DNA from: an uncultured Clostridia bacterium | Lineage (GTDB): Bacteria; Bacillota; Clostridia; Christensenellales; Borkfalkiaceae | Reading direction: 5' to 3' | Assembly (NCBI GenBank): GCA_934254815.1 | Contig: CAKQME010000025.1 | Coordinates: forward strand, 1-9,600 | Length of the DNA stretch: 9,600 nucleotides | Part shown: one piece after another, positions 1 through 6,591 of the stretch | Numbering within the stretch: the stretch's first letter is position 1 | How the letters are laid out: every line of letters begins with the position of its first letter | Notes under the pieces: model-generated | Told to the model about the DNA's origin: nothing | Database searches by the model: none | Seen by the model: only the letters and a program-made list of their open reading frames with translations | Program-made: the position numbers and the translations under genes

Positions 1-74
1 GCGGGAGATGGGAGTCGAACCCACGACCTTCAGGACCACAATCTGACGCTCTAACCAACTGCGCTACTCCCGCC
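1..74 (-). tRNA. tRNA-His (anticodon GTG)
   Basis: Cloverleaf on the minus strand with a 7-bp acceptor stem (GCGGGAG/CTCCCGC) and anticodon loop TTGTGGT, giving anticodon GTG. An extra G is encoded at position -1 (base 74), as expected for histidine tRNA. The discriminator base and any CCA lie just outside the left edge, so the gene is cut by about one base plus the tail. The pair closing the anticodon loop (31-39) reads A against C, a mismatch. It is the last of three tRNAs in transcription order. Confidence 0.95.
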
Positions 75-80
75 ATAGGG

Positions 81-157
81 TGGTGCGCCTGAAGGGATTC
101 GAACCCCTGACACCCGCCTTAGAAGGGCGGTGCTCTATCCAGCTGAGCTACAAGCGC
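81..157 (-). tRNA. tRNA-Arg (anticodon TCT)
   Basis: Complete cloverleaf on the minus strand: acceptor GCGCTTG/CAGGCGC, anticodon stem CCGCC/GGCGG around loop CTTCTAA (anticodon TCT, reading AGA/AGG), T arm AGGGG-TTCGAAT-CCCTT, discriminator A and an encoded CCA end (TGG at 81-83 on the plus strand). It lies only 6 bases from tRNA-His, so the two are co-transcribed. Confidence 0.97.
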
Positions 158-180
158 ATTTATGCTCGTTCTCAAACACG

Positions 181-196
181 TTACGGCTTACCGTAA
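181..196 (-). repeat. small hairpin in the tRNA spacer
   Basis: TTACGG-CTTA-CCGTAA, a 6-bp inverted repeat with a 4-base loop, lies in the 43-base spacer between tRNA-Gly and tRNA-Arg. It has no following T-run, so it is not a terminator. It may be a processing hairpin in the tRNA precursor, but that is a guess. Confidence 0.35.
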
Positions 197-200
197 ATGT

Positions 201-274
201 TGGAGCGGGTGATGGGAATCGGACCCACGCAACCAGCTTGGAAGGCTGGGGTTCTACCATTGAACTACACCCGC
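201..274 (-). tRNA. tRNA-Gly (anticodon TCC)
   Basis: Complete cloverleaf on the minus strand: acceptor GCGGGTG/CACCCGC, D arm GTTC-AATGGTA-GAAC, anticodon stem CCAGC/GCTGG around loop CTTCCAA (anticodon TCC, reading GGA/GGG), discriminator T and an encoded CCA end. The T loop reads TCCGATT rather than the usual TTCGATT, so position 55 is C instead of the T that becomes pseudouridine. It is the first tRNA of the cluster, about 16 bases after the predicted transcription start. Confidence 0.96.
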
Positions 275-296
275 ATACCACTCACAATGCTCGCTT

Positions 297-325
297 ATTT
301 TAGCAGATTTTGTCGCCGTTGTCAA
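297..325 (-). promoter_or_regulatory. sigma-A promoter of the tRNA operon
   Basis: On the minus strand there is a perfect -35 TTGACA (320-325), a 17-base spacer and -10 TAAAAT (297-302), preceded by TGC as in an extended -10. The predicted start near 290 is about 16 bases before the tRNA-Gly 5' end. This is the strongest promoter match in the window, as expected for stable RNA. Confidence 0.85.
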
Positions 326-372
326 CCATTTTATCGGGGTTTTTCAAAAAAAATTAAAACATTTTTTACGAC

Positions 373-418
373 GTTAAAAATAACCGTCTTCAACCGTTAT
401 AAATGACTTATTTTTAAC
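373..418. repeat. 11-bp AT-rich inverted repeat downstream of the phosphoesterase gene
   Basis: GTTAAAAATAA (373-383) and TTATTTTTAAC (408-418) form a perfect inverted repeat around a 24-base loop, starting 6 bases after the stop of the minus-strand phosphoesterase gene. A T-rich stretch follows on the minus strand at about 350-370, so it may act as a weak terminator. The stem has almost no GC pairs and the T-run is not adjacent, so the role is uncertain. The rest of 275-423 holds only the tRNA promoter. Confidence 0.4.
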
Positions 419-423
419 TCTTT

Positions 424-897
424 TCAGCCTATATTCTTATTTATCACAGCCGTTATAACCGCTCCGTTTATCACTGCATAACAAAAACTTTTTTCAGTTG
501 CAAACCTGTCCGCACTACCGGGATTGATCAGCGTAACGCCGTCGATTTCCGTCACTTCGGCAATATGGGTATGTCCGTAAAAACACACGTTACAACCGAG
601 TTCCTTAGCCCTGTACGAAAGCCTTAAAAGCGTACTTTTAACCCCGTACAAATCGCCGTGAGTCACAAGAATCTTACACCCCTCGATCTCGACGATAAGT
701 TCTTTATTTTCAGTTCCGCCGTCACAATTACCGCGAACGCGATAAAGTTTATCTTTCAACTCGCCTGCAAGCCCGTCCATATCGTAACAATGATCGCCAA
801 GGTGAAAGACATAATCGCTTTCTTTAATTATATCGTATATAGAATATATCGCTCCGATATTCGCATGAGTATCGGACAAGACAACCAATTTTTTCAT
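424..897 (-). CDS. YfcE/YsnB-type metallophosphoesterase
   Basis: A 157-residue cytosolic calcineurin-like phosphoesterase of the small YfcE/MJ0936 family, which hydrolyses phosphodiesters with a two-metal centre; the physiological substrate is unknown. All metal-binding motifs are present in order: D9-x-H11, G34-D35, G56-N57-C58-D59, H80-G-D and G108-H-T-H111, followed by the NPGS motif at 125-128. Length is normal for the family. Its ATG overlaps the rdgB stop by 4 bases (ATGA), and there is no Shine-Dalgarno sequence in front of it, so translation probably depends on coupling to rdgB. In Bacillus subtilis the same pair is ysnA-ysnB, which supports an ancient functional link. It is the last protein gene of a three-gene operon whose promoter lies at 2186-2214. 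Confidence 0.93.
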   Translation of the reverse strand: MKKLVVLSDTHANIGAIYSIYDIIKESDYVFHLGDHCYDMDGLAGELKDKLYRVRGNCDGGTENKELIVEIEGCKILVTHGDLYGVKSTLLRLSYRAKELGCNVCFYGHTHIAEVTEIDGVTLINPGSADRFATEKSFCYAVINGAVITAVINKNIG

Positions 898-1466
898 AAC
901 TTATTTAACAAATCGCAAAGCGCACGGTATCTGTGGCTGACGGAGTTTTTTTCTTCGTCTGACGCCTCACCGAAAGATTTATTCAAATCGTAAGAATAGA
1001 ACAGACTGTCGTACCCGAATCCGTTTTCACCCGTCTCTTTTTCAAGAATACAACCTTTAGTCGACCCCTCGCCCGAAATTACCTCTCCGTTTCTCTTATA
1101 TAGTACCACCGAACTTTTAAATTCTGCGTTTCTGTTTTTTTTTCCTTTAAGCATTTCAAGAAGTTTCGCGCGATTTGCCTTATCGTCTCCGTGAACTCCG
1201 GAAAAACGCGCAGAATATATCCCGGGCGCTCCGTTTAAAGCTTCAACGCAAAGCCCGCTATCATCGGCTAATGCATCGCAACCGAGCGTTACGGCTACCG
1301 CGCGCGCTTTTATCAACGCGTTTTCGTAAAAAGACAAACCGCTTTCCTCTATTTCGCCTTTATACCCCGCTTCACACATAGATATTATCTCATAACGGTT
1401 ACTCAATATACTTTTTATCTCTTTAAGCTTTCCTTTATTATCGGAAGCGACTATCAGTTTTTCCAC
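894..1466 (-). CDS. rdgB: RdgB/HAM1 non-canonical purine NTP pyrophosphatase
   Basis: A 190-residue enzyme that hydrolyses dITP, ITP and XTP to monophosphates, keeping deaminated purines out of DNA and RNA. Family signatures are all visible: ASDNKGKLKEI at 7-17, E-S-G around 41-43 followed by ENALIKA, DDSGL at 68-72, NGAPGIYSARF at 78-88, GFGYDSLF at 149-156, and KN-x-VSHRYRA at 173-182. The start is a GTG at 1464-1466. Its AAGGAG ribosome binding site forms the last codons of the upstream gene (stop at 1475), which ends only 8 bases earlier. This gives a tight operon with the YjdF-like protein upstream and the phosphoesterase downstream. The usual Bacillus upstream neighbour, rph, is absent here. 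Confidence 0.96.
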   Translation of the reverse strand: MEKLIVASDNKGKLKEIKSILSNRYEIISMCEAGYKGEIEESGLSFYENALIKARAVAVTLGCDALADDSGLCVEALNGAPGIYSARFSGVHGDDKANRAKLLEMLKGKKNRNAEFKSSVVLYKRNGEVISGEGSTKGCILEKETGENGFGYDSLFYSYDLNKSFGEASDEEKNSVSHRYRALCDLLNKL

Positions 1467-1474
1467 CGACGAAA

Positions 1475-2152
1475 TTACTCCTTTTCAGTTATTTTCGAAT
1501 ATAAATGCTTACACATTTTCCAACCGCGCAGTCTATCGGCTATCATAATGATATAAAATATAAGAACTCCGAAACTCGCCATAATCATATCCCACATCGT
1601 ATCCCACAAAGGATCATAGTTCTTAAAAAATTCTTTTACGATCGTATCGCCGTCCACAGACATATCCGGAAACCAATGTTGCATATCCGAACCGAGGATA
1701 GCACTTGCGGCATATTCGTATATTTCCCACAGAGCGGATGCGCCGAGAACGCCAAGCAATATCATTGCGAAAAAACACCACGGCTTCATCGAATCGCCTC
1801 CTCCGCACAACAGAATCGTAAACATAACAAACGAGCCGACCACACCGAAAAACAAATGCACGGCTTTATCAAAATAAGGAATAATTCCGTAAAAATCGAG
1901 TACGGATGCCAGATTTATAGCCACAAACGTAAATATTCCTATAACCGCATTTGTAATTACAGGAATACGCGTTTTCAATAAACGGTTTAACAACGGAACG
2001 ATAAGCATTATCAACGGAGCAACGCAGACTTCAAGTATTTTTACGGCACTATGCTCCTCAAACGCGAACAAATAAATAAAAAAAGTTACAATACTTAACG
2101 TCAACATTATAAAAAAAGGATAGAACTCTTCGATTTTCTTTTTGTCTGTCAT
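1475..2152 (-). CDS. YjdF/DUF2238-like integral membrane protein
   Basis: A 225-residue membrane protein with about six hydrophobic segments (roughly 11-30, 41-57, 64-84, 97-115, 125-150, 188-205) and no signal peptide. Charged and aromatic residues recur inside or next to membrane segments in the pattern of the YjdF family: FDKAVH at 94-99, ALWEIYEY at 140-147, and DPLWDTMWDM at 180-189. The family's function is unknown. It opens the operon with rdgB, and an AAGGA site lies 8 bases before the ATG. The predicted transcription start near 2179 leaves a leader of about 27 bases. Family assignment rests on these motifs only. Confidence 0.75.
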   Translation of the reverse strand: MTDKKKIEEFYPFFIMLTLSIVTFFIYLFAFEEHSAVKILEVCVAPLIMLIVPLLNRLLKTRIPVITNAVIGIFTFVAINLASVLDFYGIIPYFDKAVHLFFGVVGSFVMFTILLCGGGDSMKPWCFFAMILLGVLGASALWEIYEYAASAILGSDMQHWFPDMSVDGDTIVKEFFKNYDPLWDTMWDMIMASFGVLIFYIIMIADRLRGWKMCKHLYSKITEKE

Positions 2153-2185
2153 AATTTTAATCCTTAAAATAAGTCAATATGTATA

Positions 2186-2214
2186 AGTATACCTTTATTC
2201 GCGTTTTTTGTAAA
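2186..2214 (-). promoter_or_regulatory. promoter of the YjdF-like/rdgB/phosphoesterase operon
   Basis: On the minus strand: -35 TTTACA (2209-2214), a 17-base spacer and -10 TATACT (2186-2191). The predicted start is near 2179, 27 bases before the ATG. It stands back to back with the plus-strand promoter at 2223-2251; the two -35 boxes are 8 bases apart. Confidence 0.75.
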
Positions 2215-2222
2215 GGAAATAA

Positions 2223-2251
2223 TAGACAACTTCGATAAAAAACGCTATACT
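2223..2251 (+). promoter_or_regulatory. promoter of the YhhN-like gene, predicting a leaderless mRNA
   Basis: TAGACA (2223-2228), a 17-base spacer and TATACT (2246-2251). Counting seven bases from the end of the -10 puts the transcription start on 2258, the A of the ATG. The bases just before the ATG (TTTAACT) contain no Shine-Dalgarno sequence, which fits leaderless translation. Confidence 0.7.
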
Positions 2252-2257
2252 TTAACT

Positions 2258-2959
2258 ATGAAAACTTCAGATCGCCACGATTCAATAATATTTTATGTTT
2301 TCCTCGCAGCAGGCGCGTGTTTATCAATCGTAATATCGCTAACCGATTTTTTATCGGAAACGGATACTACAAATCTTAAATATTTCGGTATTATCCTCTG
2401 CGCCTGCTTTGCCGCATACTCTACATTATGCGGCAAAAAATACGCGATAACCGTTCTATGCGCCCTGATATTCACTCTTATATCTGATTACTTTTTGTTG
2501 GTTAAAGACGATAATTACGAATTAGGGGTATGCTCGTTTATTGTAGCGCAGAGTTTATACTTTGCCAGAATTTATCTTGAAAAGAAAAAATTCCCGACCG
2601 TTTCGCTTTCAATAAGACTTTTAGTATTTACGGTGGGAATTGTTATAATATACGTTTCTGGGTTAGCCGAATTTTTAACCATAGCAGCCGTTCTTTACGC
2701 ATGTATGCTTACAGGAAATGTAATTGAAAGTTATACGGACATAAAACTCGGAGTTTACCGCATATTATTTGCCGTAGGTTTAACGCTGTTCGCCTGTTGT
2801 GATATTTGCGTAATGCTATACAACTTAAATTCGTTTATAGACGTTTCGATATCGCAAAAAACGCTTAATACTATAGTAAATTCTGCCTGGGTGTTTTATC
2901 TGCCGTCGCAAATTCTCATAAGTCTTTCGTCTATGCCCATAAAAAATTCGCAAGCATAA
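2258..2959 (+). CDS. YhhN/TMEM86-like membrane protein
   Basis: A 233-residue integral membrane protein with seven or eight hydrophobic segments. The pattern resembles the YhhN/TMEM86 family, some of whose members are lysoplasmalogenases that cleave the vinyl-ether bond of lysoplasmalogens. It has a conserved aspartate in a membrane helix (FTLISDYFLL, D77), then G90, F94, Q98 and Y101 in a G-x3-F-x3-Q-x2-Y arrangement, and a second intramembrane aspartate, D181, in LFACCD. The usual family second-histidine position reads Q98, so activity is uncertain. No other nearby start exists and there is no ribosome binding site, so the mRNA appears leaderless. The 3' end overlaps the convergent permease gene by 29 bases. 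Confidence 0.65.
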   Translation: MKTSDRHDSIIFYVFLAAGACLSIVISLTDFLSETDTTNLKYFGIILCACFAAYSTLCGKKYAITVLCALIFTLISDYFLLVKDDNYELGVCSFIVAQSLYFARIYLEKKKFPTVSLSIRLLVFTVGIVIIYVSGLAEFLTIAAVLYACMLTGNVIESYTDIKLGVYRILFAVGLTLFACCDICVMLYNLNSFIDVSISQKTLNTIVNSAWVFYLPSQILISLSSMPIKNSQA

Positions 2960-3878
2960 TTATCAACGGCATTGTAAGGACAGAAAAAATAGTAGACATT
3001 GTAACCGTCTGAACGGCGTAAGGATAATCTTTATCATGCAGTTGCGCGTAAACGGCAACATTAGCCCCTACGGGAGCAACGCTCGATATAAACACCGCCA
3101 ACTTAAGCGAATACATACTTTGGGGCAATATCGTAAACGCGGCGAGCGTTAAAAGCGGAATTACGACCAACCTTACAAGACATACTATATAAACCGATTT
3201 CGAGGCAAACATACTTTTAGTATCCGTCTGAGCAAGATATACGCCTATAACAATCATTGCAAGCGGAGTATTAACTGCAGACATACCGGAAAGCATGTCG
3301 AAAGCAGTTTTTGCAATGAGATTTTCAGAAGTTGCCAAAATATTACCAAGCCCGCCGAAAAACAAAATCAATCCTATAAAAATCGCTATCACAAAGGGGG
3401 ATAACAGCAATTTTTTAGGATTTAATACGTCTTTCAATTTTTGCTCGGTTATGAGTTTCACTCCGTAAGTCCACTGACCCAAACTTGTAAACGCAATCAT
3501 CGGCGCAATGAAAAATATCCCGCTGTCTCCGAGCGTAGCCTGTATAAGCGGGATTCCGAAAAATGCGGAATTACAAAACGTTGAAGCAAAATCGTCAATA
3601 GGGTTTTTCTTTAGCAGGATATGCGAAACAACACCGGAAAGAACAATCGCGCCAAGCCCTAAAAGCGTGGCAAATAAAAGATTCAATGCCGATTCTGCAG
3701 TTCTTTCCGTGCAAAAACTCTTTATGACTATAGCAGGCATAACTATGTATACAAGCAGATTTGCCATACTCTTGCTACCCTCTTCGGTTATTTTTCCGCT
3801 TTTATACAACAAAAAACCGACAAGCATAAACGCAAACATAAGTACGGTTTTCAGAATTATTGCCACAACCATATCCAT
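2931..3878 (-). CDS. AEC-family (auxin efflux carrier-like) permease
   Basis: A 315-residue inner-membrane transporter of the AEC family, related to bacterial malate/malonate and other organic-acid permeases; the substrate cannot be read from sequence. It has the expected two five-helix halves. The N-terminal half carries VGFLLYKSGKITEEGSKSMANLLVYIVMPA, split around a glycine-rich region. The C-terminal half contains the typical VAPVGANVAVYAQLHDKD segment and ends in a membrane helix (residues about 290-313). A GGAG site lies 10 bases upstream of the ATG, and its own promoter is at 3900-3928. The coding end overlaps the convergent YhhN-like gene by 29 bases, so neither gene has room for a terminator between them. 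Confidence 0.9.
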   Translation of the reverse strand: MDMVVAIILKTVLMFAFMLVGFLLYKSGKITEEGSKSMANLLVYIVMPAIVIKSFCTERTAESALNLLFATLLGLGAIVLSGVVSHILLKKNPIDDFASTFCNSAFFGIPLIQATLGDSGIFFIAPMIAFTSLGQWTYGVKLITEQKLKDVLNPKKLLLSPFVIAIFIGLILFFGGLGNILATSENLIAKTAFDMLSGMSAVNTPLAMIVIGVYLAQTDTKSMFASKSVYIVCLVRLVVIPLLTLAAFTILPQSMYSLKLAVFISSVAPVGANVAVYAQLHDKDYPYAVQTVTMSTIFSVLTMPLIIMLANFLWA

Positions 3879-3899
3879 AAGTAAAAATCTCCAAGGCGT

Positions 3900-3928
3900 A
3901 TTCTACCACAAATTTAAGAAAAAATCAA
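3900..3928 (-). promoter_or_regulatory. promoter of the AEC permease gene
   Basis: On the minus strand: -35 TTGATT (3923-3928), a 17-base spacer and -10 TAGAAT (3900-3905), preceded by TGG as an extended -10. The -35 lies inside the T-tract of the upstream terminator, so one gene's terminator and the next gene's promoter share bases. Confidence 0.7.
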
Positions 3929-3978
3929 AGAAAAACTTTCGGTTTACTGAAAATAATTTTCAATAAACCGAAAGTTTT
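3919..3978 (-). terminator. intrinsic terminator of the DMT transporter gene
   Basis: A 15-bp perfect stem (3932-3946 with 3964-3978) contains the CTTTCGG/CCGAAAG core. One C/A mismatch follows, then a further 6-bp stem (TGAAAA/TTTTCA) and a 3-base loop. On the minus strand it begins 11 bases after the transporter stop and is followed by a T-rich run (TTTTTCTTTGATTTTTT). The stem is AT-rich but long. Confidence 0.85.
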
Positions 3979-3989
3979 ATAATTACGAT

Positions 3990-4910
3990 TTAATCTCCGC
4001 CGAATATACCGAGAACAACTATACCTATTATAGTAACAACGATTGCAAGGTAATGTTTCCACGATAAACGCTCTTTCAGAAAAATTGCGCTCCACACGAC
4101 CGACAAAGCACAGTAACAACAAATTATCGGCGCAGCGGCAACCGCATTCATTCCGAGCGCAAATATATAGGCGAACTGCCCCGCAGTTTCGCATACCGCG
4201 CCGATTACTTTCGGCACTTCGCGTTTTACGGTGGGTTTATCGCGCTTCACGACAAAAACATAAATCGCAGAGACTATTCCGCAAAGTAAAAACGTAAGTT
4301 CATATGCTACGTTAGCGACATTTTCGTCCAAAGTTTCAAGAATAAAAGTATCGGCAACGGTTCCCGCCGCATCGATAAAACAATAAAGTATCGGCAACGC
4401 GAGCGCAATCCAGCTTTTGCTGTATTTTACGTTGGCTTTCTCCTGACGAAGTTCGCGAACTTCGTCATCTTCGCTCATTTCGGCAAATCCCAGCCCGACT
4501 ACGCCTACCGCGCAGGCAATTATTCCGATTATCGTTCCTATAAGTTGCGTTTGCCCCTCTATCCCCGACATTTCAAAGAAAAATATAATCAAGAACAATG
4601 AAGCCACAGCCCCCGAACTGTTACATATCGGAGACGATACCGACAACTCTATATATCTTAACGCTATATAACCGAGAACCATCGATAATATATAGAAGAA
4701 CGACGCCGGCAAATATCTCCACATTGCCTCTAACGTTATCGGCACTTTATTAAAAATTATTTCGTAACCGGCATGCAAACCCATTACCAAACCCACTGCA
4801 ACAACCATTTTCCACTGGCTGTATTTATCATCGGGCTTTGAGCCTATTTTCGAAAACAAATCCGAGCCGCTCCAACAAAGCAGAGCGACAAGCGACAATA
4901 TAAACCACAT
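3990..4910 (-). CDS. DMT-superfamily transporter, two EamA domains
   Basis: A 306-residue inner-membrane protein with about ten predicted helices arranged as two EamA halves (roughly 1-140 and 166-304), the standard length and layout of drug/metabolite transporters. The N-terminus starts directly with a helix (WFILSLVALLCWSGSDLFSK), and the last helix (IVVTIIGIVVLGIFG) ends the protein, as in the family. The two halves are joined by a highly charged cytoplasmic linker (SEDDEVRELRQEKAN, 146-160). The DNA encoding that linker contains a perfect 24-base palindrome. An AAGGA site lies 9 bases upstream of the ATG. The substrate is unknown. The gene ends at a strong terminator, and a possible promoter lies at 4991-5019. 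Confidence 0.88.
   Translation of the reverse strand: MWFILSLVALLCWSGSDLFSKIGSKPDDKYSQWKMVVAVGLVMGLHAGYEIIFNKVPITLEAMWRYLPASFFYILSMVLGYIALRYIELSVSSPICNSSGAVASLFLIIFFFEMSGIEGQTQLIGTIIGIIACAVGVVGLGFAEMSEDDEVRELRQEKANVKYSKSWIALALPILYCFIDAAGTVADTFILETLDENVANVAYELTFLLCGIVSAIYVFVVKRDKPTVKREVPKVIGAVCETAGQFAYIFALGMNAVAAAPIICCYCALSVVWSAIFLKERLSWKHYLAIVVTIIGIVVLGIFGGD
4444..4467. repeat. perfect 24-base palindrome inside the transporter gene
   Basis: The half-site TGACGAAGTTCG is followed immediately by its exact reverse complement. It encodes D-D-E-V-R-E-L-R-Q of the charged linker between the two EamA halves. The symmetry ends at 4443/4468. Confidence 0.95.
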
Positions 4911-4990
4911 AATAAAATTTCCTTTGTATATTTATAAGCGCGAAAACTCAATTACAAGTGTTTTCAAACGCCATATTTCAACATACGACC

Positions 4991-5019
4991 ATTATATAAT
5001 AATTTGAGCAGCAATGCAA
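4991..5019 (-). promoter_or_regulatory. candidate promoter of the DMT transporter gene
   Basis: On the minus strand: a perfect -10 TATAAT (4991-4996), 17 bases from a weak -35 TTGCAT (5014-5019). The predicted start is near 4984, leaving a leader of about 74 bases. No convincing terminator follows the upstream ynbB gene, so read-through is also possible. Nothing else is evident in the 136-base gap 4911-5046. Confidence 0.5.
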
Positions 5020-5046
5020 AAATTTACTTTTATAAGCCGCGTAACG

Positions 5047-6327
5047 TTATTTTAAAGTTACCAACCCCGCATTCAGCATTTCCTGTAACGACAGCATTAT
5101 TCCTACTTTTGCATGAGCCCAGGTCAAACCTCCCTGAAAGAACACGGCGTAAGGTTCTCTGATAGGTCCGTCGGCGGACAGTTCGATAGAAGACCCCTGA
5201 ACGAATGCCCCTGCCGCCATTATAACCTGACTTTCATAGCCCGGCATATCCCCCGGAATCGGAGTAACGTAACTATCTACGGGCGCAGCCTCCTGTATAC
5301 CCTTACAGAAAGCCAACATACCCTCTTTACTTTTAAGTTCTACAGCCTGTATTATGTCGTGCCTGTCTTCTTTCCCGTCGGGGACAACTTTAAATCCAAG
5401 TTTCTCATACACGTTAGCGGCAAAAATCGCGCCTTTAAGAGCGCCGGCAACAACCGTGGGAGCAAGGAAAAATCCTTGATAAAAGCTCTGCATAACGCCG
5501 AGACTCGCGCCTACCTCCTGCCCCAACCCCGGAGCGGAAAGACGATAAGCACATCTTTCGACGCATTCTTTCGTGCCGCATATATAACCGCCTATCGGAG
5601 CTAAGCCTCCGCCCGGATTTTTAATAAGCGACCCGACAACCATATCCGCGCCATAATCGGACGGCTCTTCCGTCTCCACAAATTCGCCGTAGCAGTTATC
5701 GACCATAACTTTAACAGTCGGTTTTATTTTTTTAACAAACGCGATAAGTTCGGCTATCTGCTTAACCGAAAAAGTCGGACGAGTCTGATATCCCTTGCTT
5801 CGCTGTATGGTGACAAGCGAGGTCTTTTCATTTATCGCCTTTGCAATATTATCATAGTCGAACGTTCCGTCGGGCAGCAAATCAACCTGTCTGTAACTCA
5901 CTCCGTATTCTTTGAGCGAACACGCCGACTTTCTGATACCTATAACTTCTTCGAGGGTATCGTAAGGCTTACCTACAGGCGATAAAAGCTCATCGCCCGG
6001 TAATAAGTTTGCAGACAGCGCAACCGTAAGAGCGTGCGTTCCGCACACTATCTGCGGACGGACAAGCGCAGCTTCGGTATGAAACGTATCCGCGTAAACG
6101 CGTTCGATTTTATCCCTGCCCAAATCGTTATACCCGTAACCCGTCGATGCGGCGAAACATGCAACGTCTACCCGATTTTTGCGCATAGCGTTTAAAACCT
6201 TACACTGATTGTATTCGGCGGTTTTATCTATTTCGTCGAATCTGTCTTTAAGCGTATCTATTATTTTTTCACCGAACCCGTATACCTCTTCAGAAATTCC
6301 GAGTTCTTCGTATGCCTTATAAAACAT
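5047..6327 (-). CDS. ynbB: YnbB-type PLP enzyme (methionine gamma-lyase/aluminium resistance family)
   Basis: A 426-residue fold-type I PLP enzyme of the family annotated as 'aluminium resistance protein' or 'methionine gamma-lyase family protein' (YnbB of Bacillus). The cofactor region is clear: D210 in VMVDNCYGEF should contact the pyridine nitrogen, and K236 in GSLIKNPGGGLAPIGGYI should carry PLP. The conserved APGLGQEVG segment is at 265-273. The natural reaction is unsettled; a sulfur amino acid lyase is inferred from homology. The ATG overlaps the AbrB-like gene by 11 bases, with AAAGGAG 6 bases before it inside that gene's last codons, so the two are translationally coupled. In Bacillus, ynbB sits near hfq and glnR; that context is not seen here. 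Confidence 0.92.
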   Translation of the reverse strand: MFYKAYEELGISEEVYGFGEKIIDTLKDRFDEIDKTAEYNQCKVLNAMRKNRVDVACFAASTGYGYNDLGRDKIERVYADTFHTEAALVRPQIVCGTHALTVALSANLLPGDELLSPVGKPYDTLEEVIGIRKSACSLKEYGVSYRQVDLLPDGTFDYDNIAKAINEKTSLVTIQRSKGYQTRPTFSVKQIAELIAFVKKIKPTVKVMVDNCYGEFVETEEPSDYGADMVVGSLIKNPGGGLAPIGGYICGTKECVERCAYRLSAPGLGQEVGASLGVMQSFYQGFFLAPTVVAGALKGAIFAANVYEKLGFKVVPDGKEDRHDIIQAVELKSKEGMLAFCKGIQEAAPVDSYVTPIPGDMPGYESQVIMAAGAFVQGSSIELSADGPIREPYAVFFQGGLTWAHAKVGIMLSLQEMLNAGLVTLK

Positions 6328-6565
6328 CGTTTACTCCTTTTGCTTTATCGATGATCTTTTCCGCCGCGCCCTCAAGCGCGTCGAGTTTTGTTATTATTAT
6401 TCCGCACGTTTTATCACACAGAACAAGCAGACTGTCGCCGGATTTAATATCGAACAAATCCCTTGCTTCCTTAGGAATAACTATCTGTCCTTTTTCTCCG
6501 ACTTTAGCCGTACCGTAAATCTTCTTTTCGTTTACAGTACCTAAAATATGTTTGCCTAACGGCAT
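6317..6565 (-). CDS. AbrB/SpoVT-type transcriptional regulator
   Basis: An 82-residue protein dominated by one swapped-hairpin SpoVT-AbrB DNA-binding domain at about 19-62 (AKVGEKGQIVIPKEARDLF, then IKSGDSLLVL and GIIITK), followed by a C-terminal helix. It should bind DNA as a dimer. C50 and C54 form a C-x3-C pair in the turn where relatives usually have acidic residues; this might be redox- or metal-sensitive, but that is speculation. The ATG has GGTGA 6 bases upstream. It shares a promoter (6623-6651) with ynbB and overlaps it by 11 bases, so it most likely controls this operon, itself included. Confidence 0.92.
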   Translation of the reverse strand: MPLGKHILGTVNEKKIYGTAKVGEKGQIVIPKEARDLFDIKSGDSLLVLCDKTCGIIITKLDALEGAAEKIIDKAKGVNDVL

Positions 6566-6591
6566 TTCAAGTCACCCCGCTTATTTTTACA

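Noticed and set aside
1..325. tRNA cluster as an integration site for a mobile element
   Set aside because: No integrase gene, no direct repeat of a tRNA 3' end and no foreign-looking genes are visible next to it.
197..406. Plus-strand open frame of 69 codons through tRNA-Gly
   Set aside because: It reads through a tRNA gene in antisense and through the tRNA promoter; it is a chance frame.
658..993. Plus-strand open frame of 111 codons across the phosphoesterase and rdgB genes
   Set aside because: It lies antisense to two well-recognised enzymes, has no family resemblance and no ribosome binding site; the same holds for the plus-strand frames at 1505-1981, 3508-3966 and 5113-5604.
5020..5070. 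GTAAC/GTTAC inverted repeat around the ynbB stop codon as a terminator
   Set aside because: Only five base pairs, overlapping the stop codon, with no adjacent T-run.
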